The notes below the pieces were generated by a model. The model did no database searches and had not been told where the DNA came from. It was given only the letters and a program-made list of their open reading frames with translations. The translations under genes and the position numbers were made by a program. Below, piece after piece: positions 1-8,521 of a DNA stretch of 64,000 nucleotides. The DNA is from an uncultured Opitutia bacterium (GTDB taxonomy: Bacteria; Verrucomicrobiota; Verrucomicrobiia; Opitutales; UBA953), in the NCBI GenBank assembly GCA_903855995.1, contig CAIOAN010000008.1, forward strand, positions 62,001 to 126,000. The letters are read 5' to 3'. How positions within the stretch are numbered: position 1 is the stretch's first letter; every line of letters starts with the position of its first letter.

Positions 1-261
1 GCTCATTCCAAACCTGTCGGCTTACAAGAAATCGACTATGCCCCGCAGCACGCCGAACTCGGACATGAATTCGTTCGTTCGTATCTTCTCCGCGGAGATT
101 ACTCGGTGGCGCTTGCCCATGATGAGGTCGATTCGCTCCTCTGGCGGACTCCCGCGGAAGTGCTGGATTGGTCCGAACGGTCGCCGGCGATTTTCGCCAT
201 GCCGCTGATACACCTCCTGCGACGTAAGGGTGTTCGCCTCGCCCTAGGCCTACCCGCATAA
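1..261 (+). CDS. C-terminal end of an unrecognised protein (partial)
   Basis: An open frame runs from the first base of the window to a TAA stop, giving the last 86 residues of a protein whose start lies outside. I do not recognise the family. The visible part is soluble-looking, with no membrane segment, rich in acidic and aromatic residues, and ends in a basic stretch (LLRRKGVRLALGLPA). The reading frame has GC-rich codon use like its neighbours, and the next gene starts 39 bases later on the same strand, so the two may be co-transcribed. No function can be assigned from this fragment. Confidence 0.6.
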   Translation, partial: AHSKPVGLQEIDYAPQHAELGHEFVRSYLLRGDYSVALAHDEVDSLLWRTPAEVLDWSERSPAIFAMPLIHLLRRKGVRLALGLPA

Positions 262-300
262 GTATTGAACTAAGGGCTGGGGGGTGCGATACAGGGAACC

Positions 301-951
301 GTGCCGGACGACCCCAAAGCATTCCCTGAAGCCCCCGCTGAGGTGCCCTGGTACCACTGGGTCTGGGTCGTACCCGTTGCCCTCGGCCTTCGGCTCTGGC
401 TCGCAACCCTCAGGGTAAGCACGAATATTCCCAAGGCTGATGACTCCGATGGCCCTGTGGTTATTCTCCTTTGGCACGACAAGCTATTCGTCTCTTCACT
501 GATCGCCAACCGACACTTCAGTCGGCCCATCACCGCCTTGATTAGCACCAGCAAAGACGGCGCCTGGCTAGTCGCTTTCTTCCGCGTCATGGGGCTGACC
601 GCTGTGCGCGGATCCTCCAATCGACGCGGGGCCGCCGCCCTCATCGCCCTTACCCGACGCATGCGAGCCGGGAGTCATGCCGGCATCACCCCCGACGGAC
701 CGAAAGGCCCCGCTCGCAAATTCAAAACCGGGGCGATCTCATTAGCCCGGCTGACTGGCCGGCCCTTCGTCACCATGGGCTTACGCTATCACCATTGCTG
801 GCGACTTCGGAGCTGGGATCAATTTGCTTTGCCACTGCCTTTTTCGAGGGTGGACGCGATTTTCACAACGGAAGCCACGCCGGCAGAAAACGAAAGCGAC
901 GAGGCGATTGCGGCCAGGCTGGAAGAACGCCTCAACGCTGGCTCGGTCTGA
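301..951 (+). CDS. DUF374-type lysophospholipid acyltransferase family protein
   Basis: The 216-residue protein belongs to the DUF374 (COG2121) branch of the LPLAT acyltransferase superfamily. These are thought to transfer acyl chains to lipid A precursors or phospholipids at the inner membrane. The sequence shows the family's LLWHDKLF block (H as the likely catalytic base) near residue 60, TSKDG near 92 and the DGPKGP block near 140. The N-terminal part (WVWVVPVALGLRLWL) is hydrophobic and could anchor it. The start is GTG; no better upstream start is visible in frame. It ends 3 bases before the convergent riboflavin synthase gene. The substrate is not determined by the sequence. Confidence 0.85.
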   Translation: MPDDPKAFPEAPAEVPWYHWVWVVPVALGLRLWLATLRVSTNIPKADDSDGPVVILLWHDKLFVSSLIANRHFSRPITALISTSKDGAWLVAFFRVMGLTAVRGSSNRRGAAALIALTRRMRAGSHAGITPDGPKGPARKFKTGAISLARLTGRPFVTMGLRYHHCWRLRSWDQFALPLPFSRVDAIFTTEATPAENESDEAIAARLEERLNAGSV

Positions 952-954
952 ACG

Positions 955-1545
955 TCAGGATCGGGCGAGCAGTTTTTCGGCGTACTTGGCCAGCAAATCG
1001 GACTCCAGATTGATTCGATCGCCTGGCTTACGCTCCTTTAAATTAGTGACCGCGAGGGTGTGGGGGATGATCCAAATCCGGAAACCGCCGGGAATTAAGT
1101 CAGCTACCGTCAGCGACATGCCATCGACAGTCACGCAGCCCTTGCGAACGACATAACGGAGAAACGCTGGCGCGGCAGAAATATCCAGCCGCCAATCCGC
1201 CCCATCTTGAGCGAAGAAGAGCAGGGTGCCGCAGCCGTCAATATGACCCGTCACAAAGTGCCCGCCCAGACGGTCGGTAGGGAGTAAACTCGGCTCGACG
1301 TTAACCAATGCACCAGGGCCGAGGTCGCCAAGATTTGTCTGACGAAGGGTCTCTTCCAGCAGATCAAAGCTGGCCGATTCCCCAGCCGGATCCACGACCG
1401 TCAGGCAGCACCCGTTGGTGGCGATGCTATCGCCTGGGCGCGCGGTTAGGAAAAGGGGATGGGATAGGGTCAAACGAGCACCGCCTTGAGGGCGTGGCGA
1501 CAAGCCTACCACCTGAGCGGCACCATGGACAAGTCCCGTGAACAT
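955..1545 (-). CDS. ribE: Riboflavin synthase, alpha subunit
   Basis: Dismutates two molecules of 6,7-dimethyl-8-ribityllumazine into riboflavin and the pyrimidinedione precursor, the last step of riboflavin synthesis. The 196 residues match the usual length and begin with the invariant MFTGLV. Two lumazine-binding repeats are visible: the first carries GDSIATNGCCLTV around residues 37-49, the second GCVTVDGMSLTV around 135-146. GHIDG in the middle is also conserved. No other rib gene is near. An intrinsic terminator for tatA sits only a few bases upstream of the ATG, so ribE must either be read through or use a promoter within that short stretch. No FMN riboswitch space exists. Confidence 0.95.
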   Translation of the reverse strand: MFTGLVHGAAQVVGLSPRPQGGARLTLSHPLFLTARPGDSIATNGCCLTVVDPAGESASFDLLEETLRQTNLGDLGPGALVNVEPSLLPTDRLGGHFVTGHIDGCGTLLFFAQDGADWRLDISAAPAFLRYVVRKGCVTVDGMSLTVADLIPGGFRIWIIPHTLAVTNLKERKPGDRINLESDLLAKYAEKLLARS

Positions 1546-1552
1546 GTGACAA

Positions 1553-1576
1553 TAAAAAGGGGCCTTTTCAGGCCCC
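1553..1576 (-). terminator. Rho-independent terminator after tatA
   Basis: Reading on the minus strand, just after the tatA stop, a perfect 6-bp stem GGGGCC/GGCCCC closes a loop TGAAAA and is followed directly by TTTTTATT. This is a textbook intrinsic terminator. The T-run ends only about 7 bases before the ribE start codon on the same strand. Confidence 0.85.
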
Positions 1577-1583
1577 GAAGGTT

Positions 1584-1880
1584 TTAGTTCTGTTTGCCGT
1601 CCTGGGCGCGCTTAGCGCGTTCTTCGGCCTCAATCTTGGCCCGAACCGCAGCACGTTCTTCTTCTTCAATTTGCTTCTTTCGATACTGCTTACGCTCATC
1701 TTCCTCGGCAGCGGAACGAATCTCGGTTTCGACCTCTTCCGAGGCCTTTTTGAATTCGCGCTTAGCCCTACCGAGGCCGCGGGCGAGCTCGGGGATCTTC
1801 GAGCCACCGAACAAAAGGAGAGCTACGGCGAGGATAGCCCAGAAAACTGGGCCGTCGAGCATGGCAAGGGGGAGGTTCAT
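1584..1880 (-). CDS. tatA: Sec-independent translocase protein TatA/TatE
   Basis: Pore-forming component of the twin-arginine translocation system. The 98-residue protein has a short N-terminal membrane helix (PVFWAILAVALLLFGGSKIPE), the conserved FG hinge, and then an amphipathic helix (ELARGLGRAKREFKKA). A long, highly charged, coiled-coil-like tail of Glu, Arg and Lys follows. The frame is open further upstream, but homology begins at the ATG at 1880 (MNLPLAML); a second possible start six codons later gives MLDGPVFW. It is divergent from acyP. tatB and tatC are not in the window. A likely substrate, the Gfo/Idh/MocA protein with an RRSFLR signal, lies at 61874-63253. Confidence 0.9.
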   Translation of the reverse strand: MNLPLAMLDGPVFWAILAVALLLFGGSKIPELARGLGRAKREFKKASEEVETEIRSAAEEDERKQYRKKQIEEEERAAVRAKIEAEERAKRAQDGKQN

Positions 1881-1938
1881 AGTCGGATTGCGGTTGCTGG
1901 GATTGGCTGAGTAGTGAACATTTCCAGAAGTTTCGGCT

Positions 1939-2220
1939 ATGTCAACCCATGTCTCCCATCGCGATGTTTGGTACACTGGACACGTCCAAGGGGTCGGTTT
2001 TAGAGCCCAAGTACTGACTTTAGCTCGTGGATTCGAGGTGACGGGCTTCGTGCAGAATCTCCCCGACGGTCGGGTCTATCTCCATGTGGAGGGTGCCGGC
2101 AAGGACGTCGAAGGCCTCACTGATGAGGTCGCCAAAGCTCTGGATGGTCATATTCGCTCCGAAGAGATTCGTGATTTCTCCGGCCTGCGCACCTGCCGGG
2201 ATTTTTCCATTCGCCGATGA
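1939..2220 (+). CDS. acyP: Acylphosphatase
   Basis: Small (93 aa) enzyme that hydrolyses the carboxyl-phosphate bond of acyl phosphates. The two signature blocks are intact: GHVQGVGFR near residues 15-23, with the catalytic Arg, and GFVQNLPDGRVYLHVEG near 36-52, with the catalytic Asn. Length is standard. Its last bases overlap the start of the next gene (ATGA at 2217-2220), which suggests translational coupling with the ABC transporter. The link between the two functions is not obvious from sequence. Confidence 0.93.
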   Translation: MSTHVSHRDVWYTGHVQGVGFRAQVLTLARGFEVTGFVQNLPDGRVYLHVEGAGKDVEGLTDEVAKALDGHIRSEEIRDFSGLRTCRDFSIRR

Positions 2221-3068
2221 GTTCCGCGATCTCCGTCCAGAACCTGACCAAGGATTTCCGCATCGGCATCCGCAGCCTCAAACTCCGGGCCGTGGATGAC
2301 CTCTCACTGGAAATACCCAGAGGCCAGGTCTACGGACTCCTCGGTCCGAATGGCTGCGGCAAGAGCACCACTTTAAAAATAATCCTCGGACTGGTGACGG
2401 CCACCTCCGGCGCCATCAGCATCCTGGGACACCCTTCGGCGACCAGCGAAGCTCGCCGCCGCACCGGCTTCCTTCCTGAGGCTCCCTATTTCCATAAATT
2501 CTTAAGTGGCCGCGAACTCGTTCGTTATTGCGCACAACTCAGCGGCGTAGATTCCGGGAAGGTCGCGGAAGCAGTCGAAGCAGCCTTGAGCCTCGCCGCG
2601 ATGACGGAAGCCGCGGATCGGCCCATCGGTACATATTCGAAAGGCATGCTCCAACGCATCGGTTTCGCCCAGGCCATCGTCCATGACCCCGAGCTGGTAA
2701 TTCTTGATGAACCCACCGCAGGCGTCGACCCTGTCGGCTCAGCCGCCATCGGCCGCATGATCCACGCCATGCGCGACAAAGGTAAGACCGTCGTCCTCTG
2801 TTCTCACCTACTGGGACAGGTCGAACAAGTCTGCGACCGGGTCGCTATCATGGATCGCGGCAAACTGGTCCTGGAAGGTAAAGTCGATGATGTACTGGCC
2901 CGCCGTGATCGTCACGTGATGACGATCGAGTCACTCACGCCGGCGGCCCGGGAGGCCGCCGAAGCAGCGTTAAGCGCCCATGGTGCCAAAGTCACCTCCA
3001 TCACCCACCCACGTCGCTCTCTGGAAGACCTCTTCCGCGAACTCGTCACCGGTAGCCGCGACGCCTGA
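2217..3068 (+). CDS. ABC transporter ATP-binding protein
   Basis: Nucleotide-binding subunit (283 aa) of an ABC-2-type exporter. Walker A is GPNGCGKST at residues 43-51. The signature loop is degenerate (YSKGMLQRIG, about 140), as is common in ABC-2 ATPases. Walker B is LVILDEPTAGVDP, and the switch His lies in LCSHLL. The C-terminal 70 residues form the accessory domain typical of drug or polysaccharide exporters. It overlaps acyP by 4 bases and is followed 2 bases later by its permease. The exported substrate is unknown. Confidence 0.93.
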   Translation: MSSAISVQNLTKDFRIGIRSLKLRAVDDLSLEIPRGQVYGLLGPNGCGKSTTLKIILGLVTATSGAISILGHPSATSEARRRTGFLPEAPYFHKFLSGRELVRYCAQLSGVDSGKVAEAVEAALSLAAMTEAADRPIGTYSKGMLQRIGFAQAIVHDPELVILDEPTAGVDPVGSAAIGRMIHAMRDKGKTVVLCSHLLGQVEQVCDRVAIMDRGKLVLEGKVDDVLARRDRHVMTIESLTPAAREAAEAALSAHGAKVTSITHPRRSLEDLFRELVTGSRDA

Positions 3069-3070
3069 AC

Positions 3071-3904
3071 ATGAAAGCTTCCTTACAACGCACAATATGG
3101 ATCTGTCGGGTCACCTTCCTTGAAGCAGTTCGCCAACGCTTCTTCGCCTTCCTGCTGATTCTTGGCGCGGCCATGGTGCTGTCGTCCGTTTCGTTCCGCG
3201 TCCTTGATTTCGGGCACGGCGAACTGAAGTTCATCGCTGATTTCGGTTTTGGCGGAATGTTTCTTTTCGGATCTGTGCTGGCGGTCGTTATGACGGCACA
3301 ACTGTTTTTCTCCGAAATGGACAACCGCACCGCGCTCACGCTGTTGGCAAAGCCACTGAGTCGTACTGAATTCCTGTTAGGAAAGTTCTTCGGCACCTGG
3401 GCGGTCCTCGGGGTCTTCGTGTTGATTCTCTCAATCCTGTTGGGGCTGGTTATGTGGGGACGCGAACAAGAGTTGCTGGCCGCCGCCGAACAATCAGGAA
3501 AGATTCCGGCCCAGTTCAGCGCGGGCGGACTGCTTTCGTTCGCGTTACTTCAGTGGTTCCGACTGGGGGTCGTGATTACAATCGTCCTCGCGGTCTGCGC
3601 CGCCGCCCGCACCTTCCTTTTTGCGGTGGTCATGGGCGCCATGGCGGTCGTGGCCGGCCAGTTACAATGGATTGCTCAAGATGCCGTCCTGAAGCCGACC
3701 CAGCACGGCCTCTACAGCACATTCCTGTGGGTGACGAGTCGACTAATTCCCAACCTGCAGCAATTTAACATTGGAGACGCCCTAGTCCTTGAGTCCGCGA
3801 GCGTGCCTTCCGGCGCTGTCGCCATGGCTGTGGGTTCAGGCGGCTTCTACATGGTGGCTTTCCTGGTGCTGGCGGCCCTCATTTTCCGCCGCCGCGAAAT
3901 CTGA
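3071..3904 (+). CDS. ABC transporter permease (ABC-2 type)
   Basis: The 277-residue membrane protein has about six hydrophobic segments, including FFAFLLILGAAMVLSSVSF, FLFGSVLAVVMTAQLFF, AVLGVFVLILSILLGLVMW and a C-terminal GFYMVAFLVLAALIF. The segment TALTLLAKPLSRTEFLLGKF after the second helix is the conserved cytoplasmic loop of the ABC-2 permease family that contacts the ATPase. It forms a transport unit with the preceding gene. The start is the ATG 2 bases after the ATPase stop; no Shine-Dalgarno sequence is visible. Confidence 0.9.
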   Translation: MKASLQRTIWICRVTFLEAVRQRFFAFLLILGAAMVLSSVSFRVLDFGHGELKFIADFGFGGMFLFGSVLAVVMTAQLFFSEMDNRTALTLLAKPLSRTEFLLGKFFGTWAVLGVFVLILSILLGLVMWGREQELLAAAEQSGKIPAQFSAGGLLSFALLQWFRLGVVITIVLAVCAAARTFLFAVVMGAMAVVAGQLQWIAQDAVLKPTQHGLYSTFLWVTSRLIPNLQQFNIGDALVLESASVPSGAVAMAVGSGGFYMVAFLVLAALIFRRREI

Positions 3905-4674
3905 TGCGACGGTCTTCGCCATGGGTCATTGCCGTCGTCTTGATTCTGGGTGCCGGCTACTTTTCAGAATGCTCATGGAAAAAAATCCGCCCGTGCATCC
4001 CGGAGATCGGTCGGAAAGAGCTTGAGCCCACCATCGGGCAAGGCGTTCTCCTAGGCATTCTCGGCGGGTTCCGCACGGTCGTCGCCGACCTGACCTGGAT
4101 TCGGAGTTACGTCATGTGGGAGCGGCGCGATCGAGCCGGCTGCGAGGCCCTGATGCGCGCCGCCTGCGCCCTCGACCCTCATTCACGTTATTTCTGGGAA
4201 AATACCGGCTACTCGATCGGCTATGATCTGGCCCACTGGGAGATCATCCGACGGGGAGGCTACAAAAACGTGCCGCAGGAAACCCAGGAAAGACTGTTCC
4301 GCTCTTATGCGCGGCGCGGACTCGACGTGCTCGACGACGGCCTCAACTATTCCAAATCTAAGCTCCCGCTGCTGGTCTGCGCGGGCCAACTCGCGGAGAT
4401 CAAATTAAAAGACTCAGCCCTAGCTTCGCGCTATTACCACGAAGCCGCCGTTCTTCCCTATGCCCCTTGGTATGCGGCCCGCATTGCCGCCCACCTTGAC
4501 TGGGATCTCGGCAAACGTGAAGAAGCGTATCAGTGGTATCGCGGCTATTGGCTTTCCCGCATGAAAGGTGTCGACGACGGCTATCCGGACGACCTTGTCC
4601 AGATTCGTGAAATGGAGAAACAGCTGAAACTCACTCCACAGGCCCGTCTCCCGAAGCAGGCTTGGGAGAAGTAA
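3904..4674 (+). CDS. Membrane-anchored TPR-like protein next to ABC exporter
   Basis: A 256-residue protein of no family I can name. A single N-terminal hydrophobic segment (VIAVVLILGAGYFSEC) probably anchors it. The remainder is helical with TPR-like periodicity, for example RAACALDPHSRYFWENTGY and EAAVLPYAPWYAARIAAHLDWDLGKREEAYQWYRG. Its ATG shares one base with the permease stop (TGATG), so it is almost certainly translated with the ABC exporter and may be an accessory subunit. Its stop codon abuts the stop of the convergent topB. Confidence 0.6.
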   Translation: MRRSSPWVIAVVLILGAGYFSECSWKKIRPCIPEIGRKELEPTIGQGVLLGILGGFRTVVADLTWIRSYVMWERRDRAGCEALMRAACALDPHSRYFWENTGYSIGYDLAHWEIIRRGGYKNVPQETQERLFRSYARRGLDVLDDGLNYSKSKLPLLVCAGQLAEIKLKDSALASRYYHEAAVLPYAPWYAARIAAHLDWDLGKREEAYQWYRGYWLSRMKGVDDGYPDDLVQIREMEKQLKLTPQARLPKQAWEK

Positions 4675-7410
4675 TCAGAAAGGTTCGTTGTCAGACTTCT
4701 TTTCGGTCGGGGCAGCCTTCGGCGCCTTGGCCTTGCGCGGAGGGAATTCAAACCACCATCCCTTCTGCTTATCGGCGACGAGGAACGCTTCAAAGGTGCG
4801 GCGGGTACGATTCGAGACGAATTTCTTCAGCCCGGTCTTCCCCTCGTTCAGGAGTTTGGAGACATCTTCAGCCGAAATCGGACTCTTCAGCATTTCGGCG
4901 TTCAGGCTGAAGGTCTTCTTCGCTCCGGCTTCGAGGGCCTTCTGCGGACAGACGCGATAACCCGCGGTCGGCGTGTGCTGAACAAGCAAGCCGCTGACAG
5001 GGCAGCTACCGAGGACGGGCCAATCGGCATCGAAAGCGTCGGGATTGCCATCGGCACCTTCGCGCGGAGGGAAGTAGAGCGTGGCCTTCAGTTTGCCGCT
5101 GGGTGCCTTCGGCTTGGTCTTTCGCGGAGCCTTAGCGGGAGCTTCGCCTTCGACGGCGGGCTTCACCTCTGTCTCAGGTTTTACTTCAGTGCCGCGGGGC
5201 TTGATCGTATCAGGGTCAACCAGGTCGATATAACCGGTGAAGTTCTTGCCCGACTTCATCGACTTAAAGTCGGCAAAAGGACCGATACGACGCTTCTCGA
5301 CGAGTTCGGCGACTTCGGCCGGCGTGATCGTGTGGCCGTTCATCGCCACATAGATCACCATCTTGGGACGGTCAGTGGCCCCAGCATTATCCTGGGAGAA
5401 ATATTTCTCACCATCCGTGAGAATCGGCTTACCGTCCGTCGGCGAAAGGACCTCCGGCTGGAGCTGAGAGGAGGGTAGCTTCTGGGCTCCGGCGGCGACC
5501 ATTTCGCGCACCACACGCTTGATCTCAGCGATGAATTCCTCGGCGCTCATCTTGCCGTGTTCGATCTGCTTGAGCTTATATTCCCACTCACCCGTGAGCT
5601 GAGGTTCCGTCAAGAACGCCATCCCCTTGGCATGCAGGAACTGGTGCAACTGGAAGGCCTTCGAGAGCGGCACGAGTTCCTTGCCTTGTCGTTCGATGTA
5701 AGCCTTGGCGAGAAGTTCTTCGATGGTGGCCGCACGGGTGGCGGGCGTCCCGAGGCCACGCTCCTTCATGGCTTCGGCCAAGGCCTCGTCATCGACGAGT
5801 TTACCGGCGTTTTCCATGGCCCCGAGCAAGGAGGCTTCATTGTAGCGGGCTGGTGGCTTGGTGGCGTCTTCCTTGACGTCGACGGCGTGTACCTTGGCTT
5901 TAGCCGGATTGCCATCGGCACCCGCTAGCGCGGGCAGACTGGCGGAACCTTCCTTATCCTTGTCTTCCTCAGCTTCGGCTTCCTGCCCCCAGACCGCGCG
6001 CCAGCCAGCAATAACCAACACTTTTCCCGTCGTACGGAAAGCGTGGGCGCCCACGGTGGTGGTGCGAACGGTTTCTTCGAATTCAGCCATGGGGAAGAAC
6101 ACCCCAACGAATCGGCGAACGACCAGATCGTAGATTTTCTGTTCAACGTCGGTCAGACCATGCGGAACCGTGCCCGTGGGAATGATGGCGAAGTGGTCGC
6201 TGACCTTGCGGTTATCAAACACGCGTCGACCGGCGCTCTCGACCCAGCCCTTGCTCAAGGCTTCGCGAGCGAAGACGCCGGTAGGGTGGGCGCCCTCGAG
6301 GGACTGCAAAGCCGCCTTGGCGTTAGGTAGATAATCTTCGGGAAGATACTGGGAATCCGTACGCGGATAAGTCAGTGCCTTGTGCTTTTCGTAGAGAGCC
6401 TGGGCGACGCCCAACGTCGTCTTAGCGGAGAAGCCGTAGCGCCGATTGCCTTCGCGCTGCAAAGTCGTGAGATCGAAAAGGCGCGGGGCACTTTCTTTCT
6501 TTGGCTTACGTTCATCGGAGACCGTTCCGGCGCCGAGCTTAAGGGCGTCTTCGGCGACCTTGCGGGCCTGTGCCTCATCATAGAAACGCTCAGCTTCCTT
6601 GCGGTCCGTGACACCGGGGACCTGGGCGGCACCACGGTAGTTGCCGTTGGTCACGCCGAAGTCTCCTTCGATTTTCCAAAAAGTTTTGGGGACGAAGCTC
6701 CGGATTTCCAACTCGCGCTTCACAATCAGCATCAGCGTGGGCGTCTGGACGCGGCCGACGGAGAATACGTCGCGCTTGGCGCCGCCGATGATGATCGTCG
6801 TAAAACGGCTGCCATTCATACCGACGAGCCAGTCCGCCTGAGAGCGACTGATGGCGGAACCCAGCAGGCCGGCCTTGGCGGACTCGGGCAGCAGGTTGTC
6901 GAAGCCATCGGCAATGGCCGCATTAGTCATGCTGGTCAGCCAGAGACGCTTAAGGGGCAGGTGGCATTTGGCCAACTGATAGACGTAGTGAAGAATGAGC
7001 TCACCTTCGCGGCCCGCGTCGCAAGCATTGACGACTTCACCGATGTCCTCGCGGGACATGAGTTTTTTCAGTAATTTGAAACGGTCGCCGTTATTGCGCT
7101 CACTGATGACCGCCTTGAGGATGTTTGGACTGGCGGAACCATCGAAAGCCTCAGGCAGGATAGGGAGGTCCTTTAAAGTCCAGCGTTTCCACTTCTCATC
7201 AAGGTCCTGCGGGTCCTTCAGGCGAACGACGTGGCCGATCGAAGAACTGATGACCCACTTGTCATTCTCGTAATAATCATTGGTGGCCTTGGCCACCTTT
7301 AGCACCTTCGCTAAGTCAGCCGCAACCGAAGGCTTTTCGGCGACGACGAGAATCTTGGAGCCCGCGGGGGCGGAGACATCGGACTTGGACTGGGAAGGCT
7401 TCTTGCGCAT
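4675..7410 (-). CDS. topB: DNA topoisomerase III (type IA)
   Basis: Cuts and passes single DNA strands to relax or decatenate DNA. The N-terminal Toprim domain starts at ILVVAEKPSVA (about residue 20) and includes NACDAGREGE (D131, E135). The active-site tyrosine is Y348 in LTYPRTDS. The body up to about residue 640 follows TopB. At 911 aa it is much longer than E. coli TopB. The extra C-terminal part carries degenerate topoisomerase C-terminal repeats (FKSMKSGKNFTGYIDL; GSCPVSGLLVQHTPTAGYRVCPQ; FLVADKQKGWWFEFPPRKA) with only a remnant Cys pair instead of zinc ribbons, and Lys/Pro/Ala-rich linkers. It lies downstream of panD and an aminotransferase on the same strand. Confidence 0.93.
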   Translation of the reverse strand: MRKKPSQSKSDVSAPAGSKILVVAEKPSVAADLAKVLKVAKATNDYYENDKWVISSSIGHVVRLKDPQDLDEKWKRWTLKDLPILPEAFDGSASPNILKAVISERNNGDRFKLLKKLMSREDIGEVVNACDAGREGELILHYVYQLAKCHLPLKRLWLTSMTNAAIADGFDNLLPESAKAGLLGSAISRSQADWLVGMNGSRFTTIIIGGAKRDVFSVGRVQTPTLMLIVKRELEIRSFVPKTFWKIEGDFGVTNGNYRGAAQVPGVTDRKEAERFYDEAQARKVAEDALKLGAGTVSDERKPKKESAPRLFDLTTLQREGNRRYGFSAKTTLGVAQALYEKHKALTYPRTDSQYLPEDYLPNAKAALQSLEGAHPTGVFAREALSKGWVESAGRRVFDNRKVSDHFAIIPTGTVPHGLTDVEQKIYDLVVRRFVGVFFPMAEFEETVRTTTVGAHAFRTTGKVLVIAGWRAVWGQEAEAEEDKDKEGSASLPALAGADGNPAKAKVHAVDVKEDATKPPARYNEASLLGAMENAGKLVDDEALAEAMKERGLGTPATRAATIEELLAKAYIERQGKELVPLSKAFQLHQFLHAKGMAFLTEPQLTGEWEYKLKQIEHGKMSAEEFIAEIKRVVREMVAAGAQKLPSSQLQPEVLSPTDGKPILTDGEKYFSQDNAGATDRPKMVIYVAMNGHTITPAEVAELVEKRRIGPFADFKSMKSGKNFTGYIDLVDPDTIKPRGTEVKPETEVKPAVEGEAPAKAPRKTKPKAPSGKLKATLYFPPREGADGNPDAFDADWPVLGSCPVSGLLVQHTPTAGYRVCPQKALEAGAKKTFSLNAEMLKSPISAEDVSKLLNEGKTGLKKFVSNRTRRTFEAFLVADKQKGWWFEFPPRKAKAPKAAPTEKKSDNEPF

Positions 7411-7441
7411 GCGTAGGATGATAACCGGTGGTCAAGTCCGG

Positions 7442-8521
7442 TTACATTCCTTGCTCGGCGAAGGAGTCATCCAGGGCGGCAATCAGGGTGGCAATAGTGG
7501 CGTCGGTTTCATCCCCCATGTTGGAGATGCGGAAGGTCTTGCCCTTTAACTTGCCGTAACCGCCGTCGATCACGAGCTTATGACGGGACTTCAAGGTCTT
7601 GTTCAGGCGCTCCAGGTCGGCATTCCGATCATTCTTGAAACAATTCAGTCCACGTGTGCCGAACTGGACTTCAGGCAGCAGGGAGAAACCCTTGGCCAGA
7701 CCCCAGGCACGCATGCGTTCGTTGAGGCGGATGTGGCGGGCGTAGCGATTGTCAAGGCCCTCGGCCTCCACTTCAATCAGGCGCTGCTGGAGGCCGTAGA
7801 AAAGAGAGATGCACGGCGTGGAAGGCGTCATGCCCTTCAGGTGATTATCATGAAACTCGATCAGGTCGAAGTAGTAGCCGCGATCAGGCGACTGCTTGGC
7901 ACGCTCACGGGCGCGATCGCTGACGGCGAAAATCGCCAGACCCGGGGGCAGGGCCAAGGCTTTCTGGGAACCGGTCAGGAAGATATCCACGCCGAGTTCG
8001 TCCTTCTTGATGGGAATCGTCGAGAACGAGCTGACCGTATCAGCGATGGAGATCACGTCCGGGAACTCACGGACTACGGCCATGATGTCGGCGATAGGCG
8101 ACAGGGTGCCGGTCGATGTTTCAGAGTGAATAAAGGTGATGCAATCGAACTTTCCGGTGGCGAGCGCCTTACGCACCGCTGCAGGATCCACAGGCTTACC
8201 CCAGTCAAACTGCAAAGCTTCGGCGTATTTGCCGCAACGCTTGGCGACGTCATTCCACTTGTCGGAGAATGCACCGTTCATGCAATTCAGAACACCTTTG
8301 CGGCAGACGTTGCGCAATGCGCCCTCCATGACGCCCCAGGCTGAGCTGGTGCTCAGGTAGACGGGGTCCTGGGTGTAGAACATCGACTGCAGGCGAGGCT
8401 GCATGTCGTTGTAGAGTTTGACGAAGTCGCCGGAACGATGTCCGACCATGGGTTTACCCATGGCCTGGACGATGGAATCGGAGACGGTGAGAGGGCCGGG
8501 TATATATAGACGATAGCTCAT
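7442..8521 (-). CDS. Class V aminotransferase (serine-pyruvate / alanine-glyoxylate type)
   Basis: PLP-dependent aminotransferase of 359 residues. The start (LYIPGPLTVSDSIVQAM) and GHRSGDF match the serine-pyruvate/alanine-glyoxylate group. SETSTGT and ADTVSSF form the cofactor pocket, and K187 in TGSQKALALPPG is the Schiff-base lysine. The exact amino donor and acceptor cannot be read from sequence. Its ATG overlaps the stop of panD by 4 bases, so the two are probably translated together; a role with beta-alanine, glyoxylate or serine metabolism is possible. The family is also used in phosphoserine or 2-aminoethylphosphonate metabolism. Confidence 0.85.
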   Translation of the reverse strand: MSYRLYIPGPLTVSDSIVQAMGKPMVGHRSGDFVKLYNDMQPRLQSMFYTQDPVYLSTSSAWGVMEGALRNVCRKGVLNCMNGAFSDKWNDVAKRCGKYAEALQFDWGKPVDPAAVRKALATGKFDCITFIHSETSTGTLSPIADIMAVVREFPDVISIADTVSSFSTIPIKKDELGVDIFLTGSQKALALPPGLAIFAVSDRARERAKQSPDRGYYFDLIEFHDNHLKGMTPSTPCISLFYGLQQRLIEVEAEGLDNRYARHIRLNERMRAWGLAKGFSLLPEVQFGTRGLNCFKNDRNADLERLNKTLKSRHKLVIDGGYGKLKGKTFRISNMGDETDATIATLIAALDDSFAEQGM

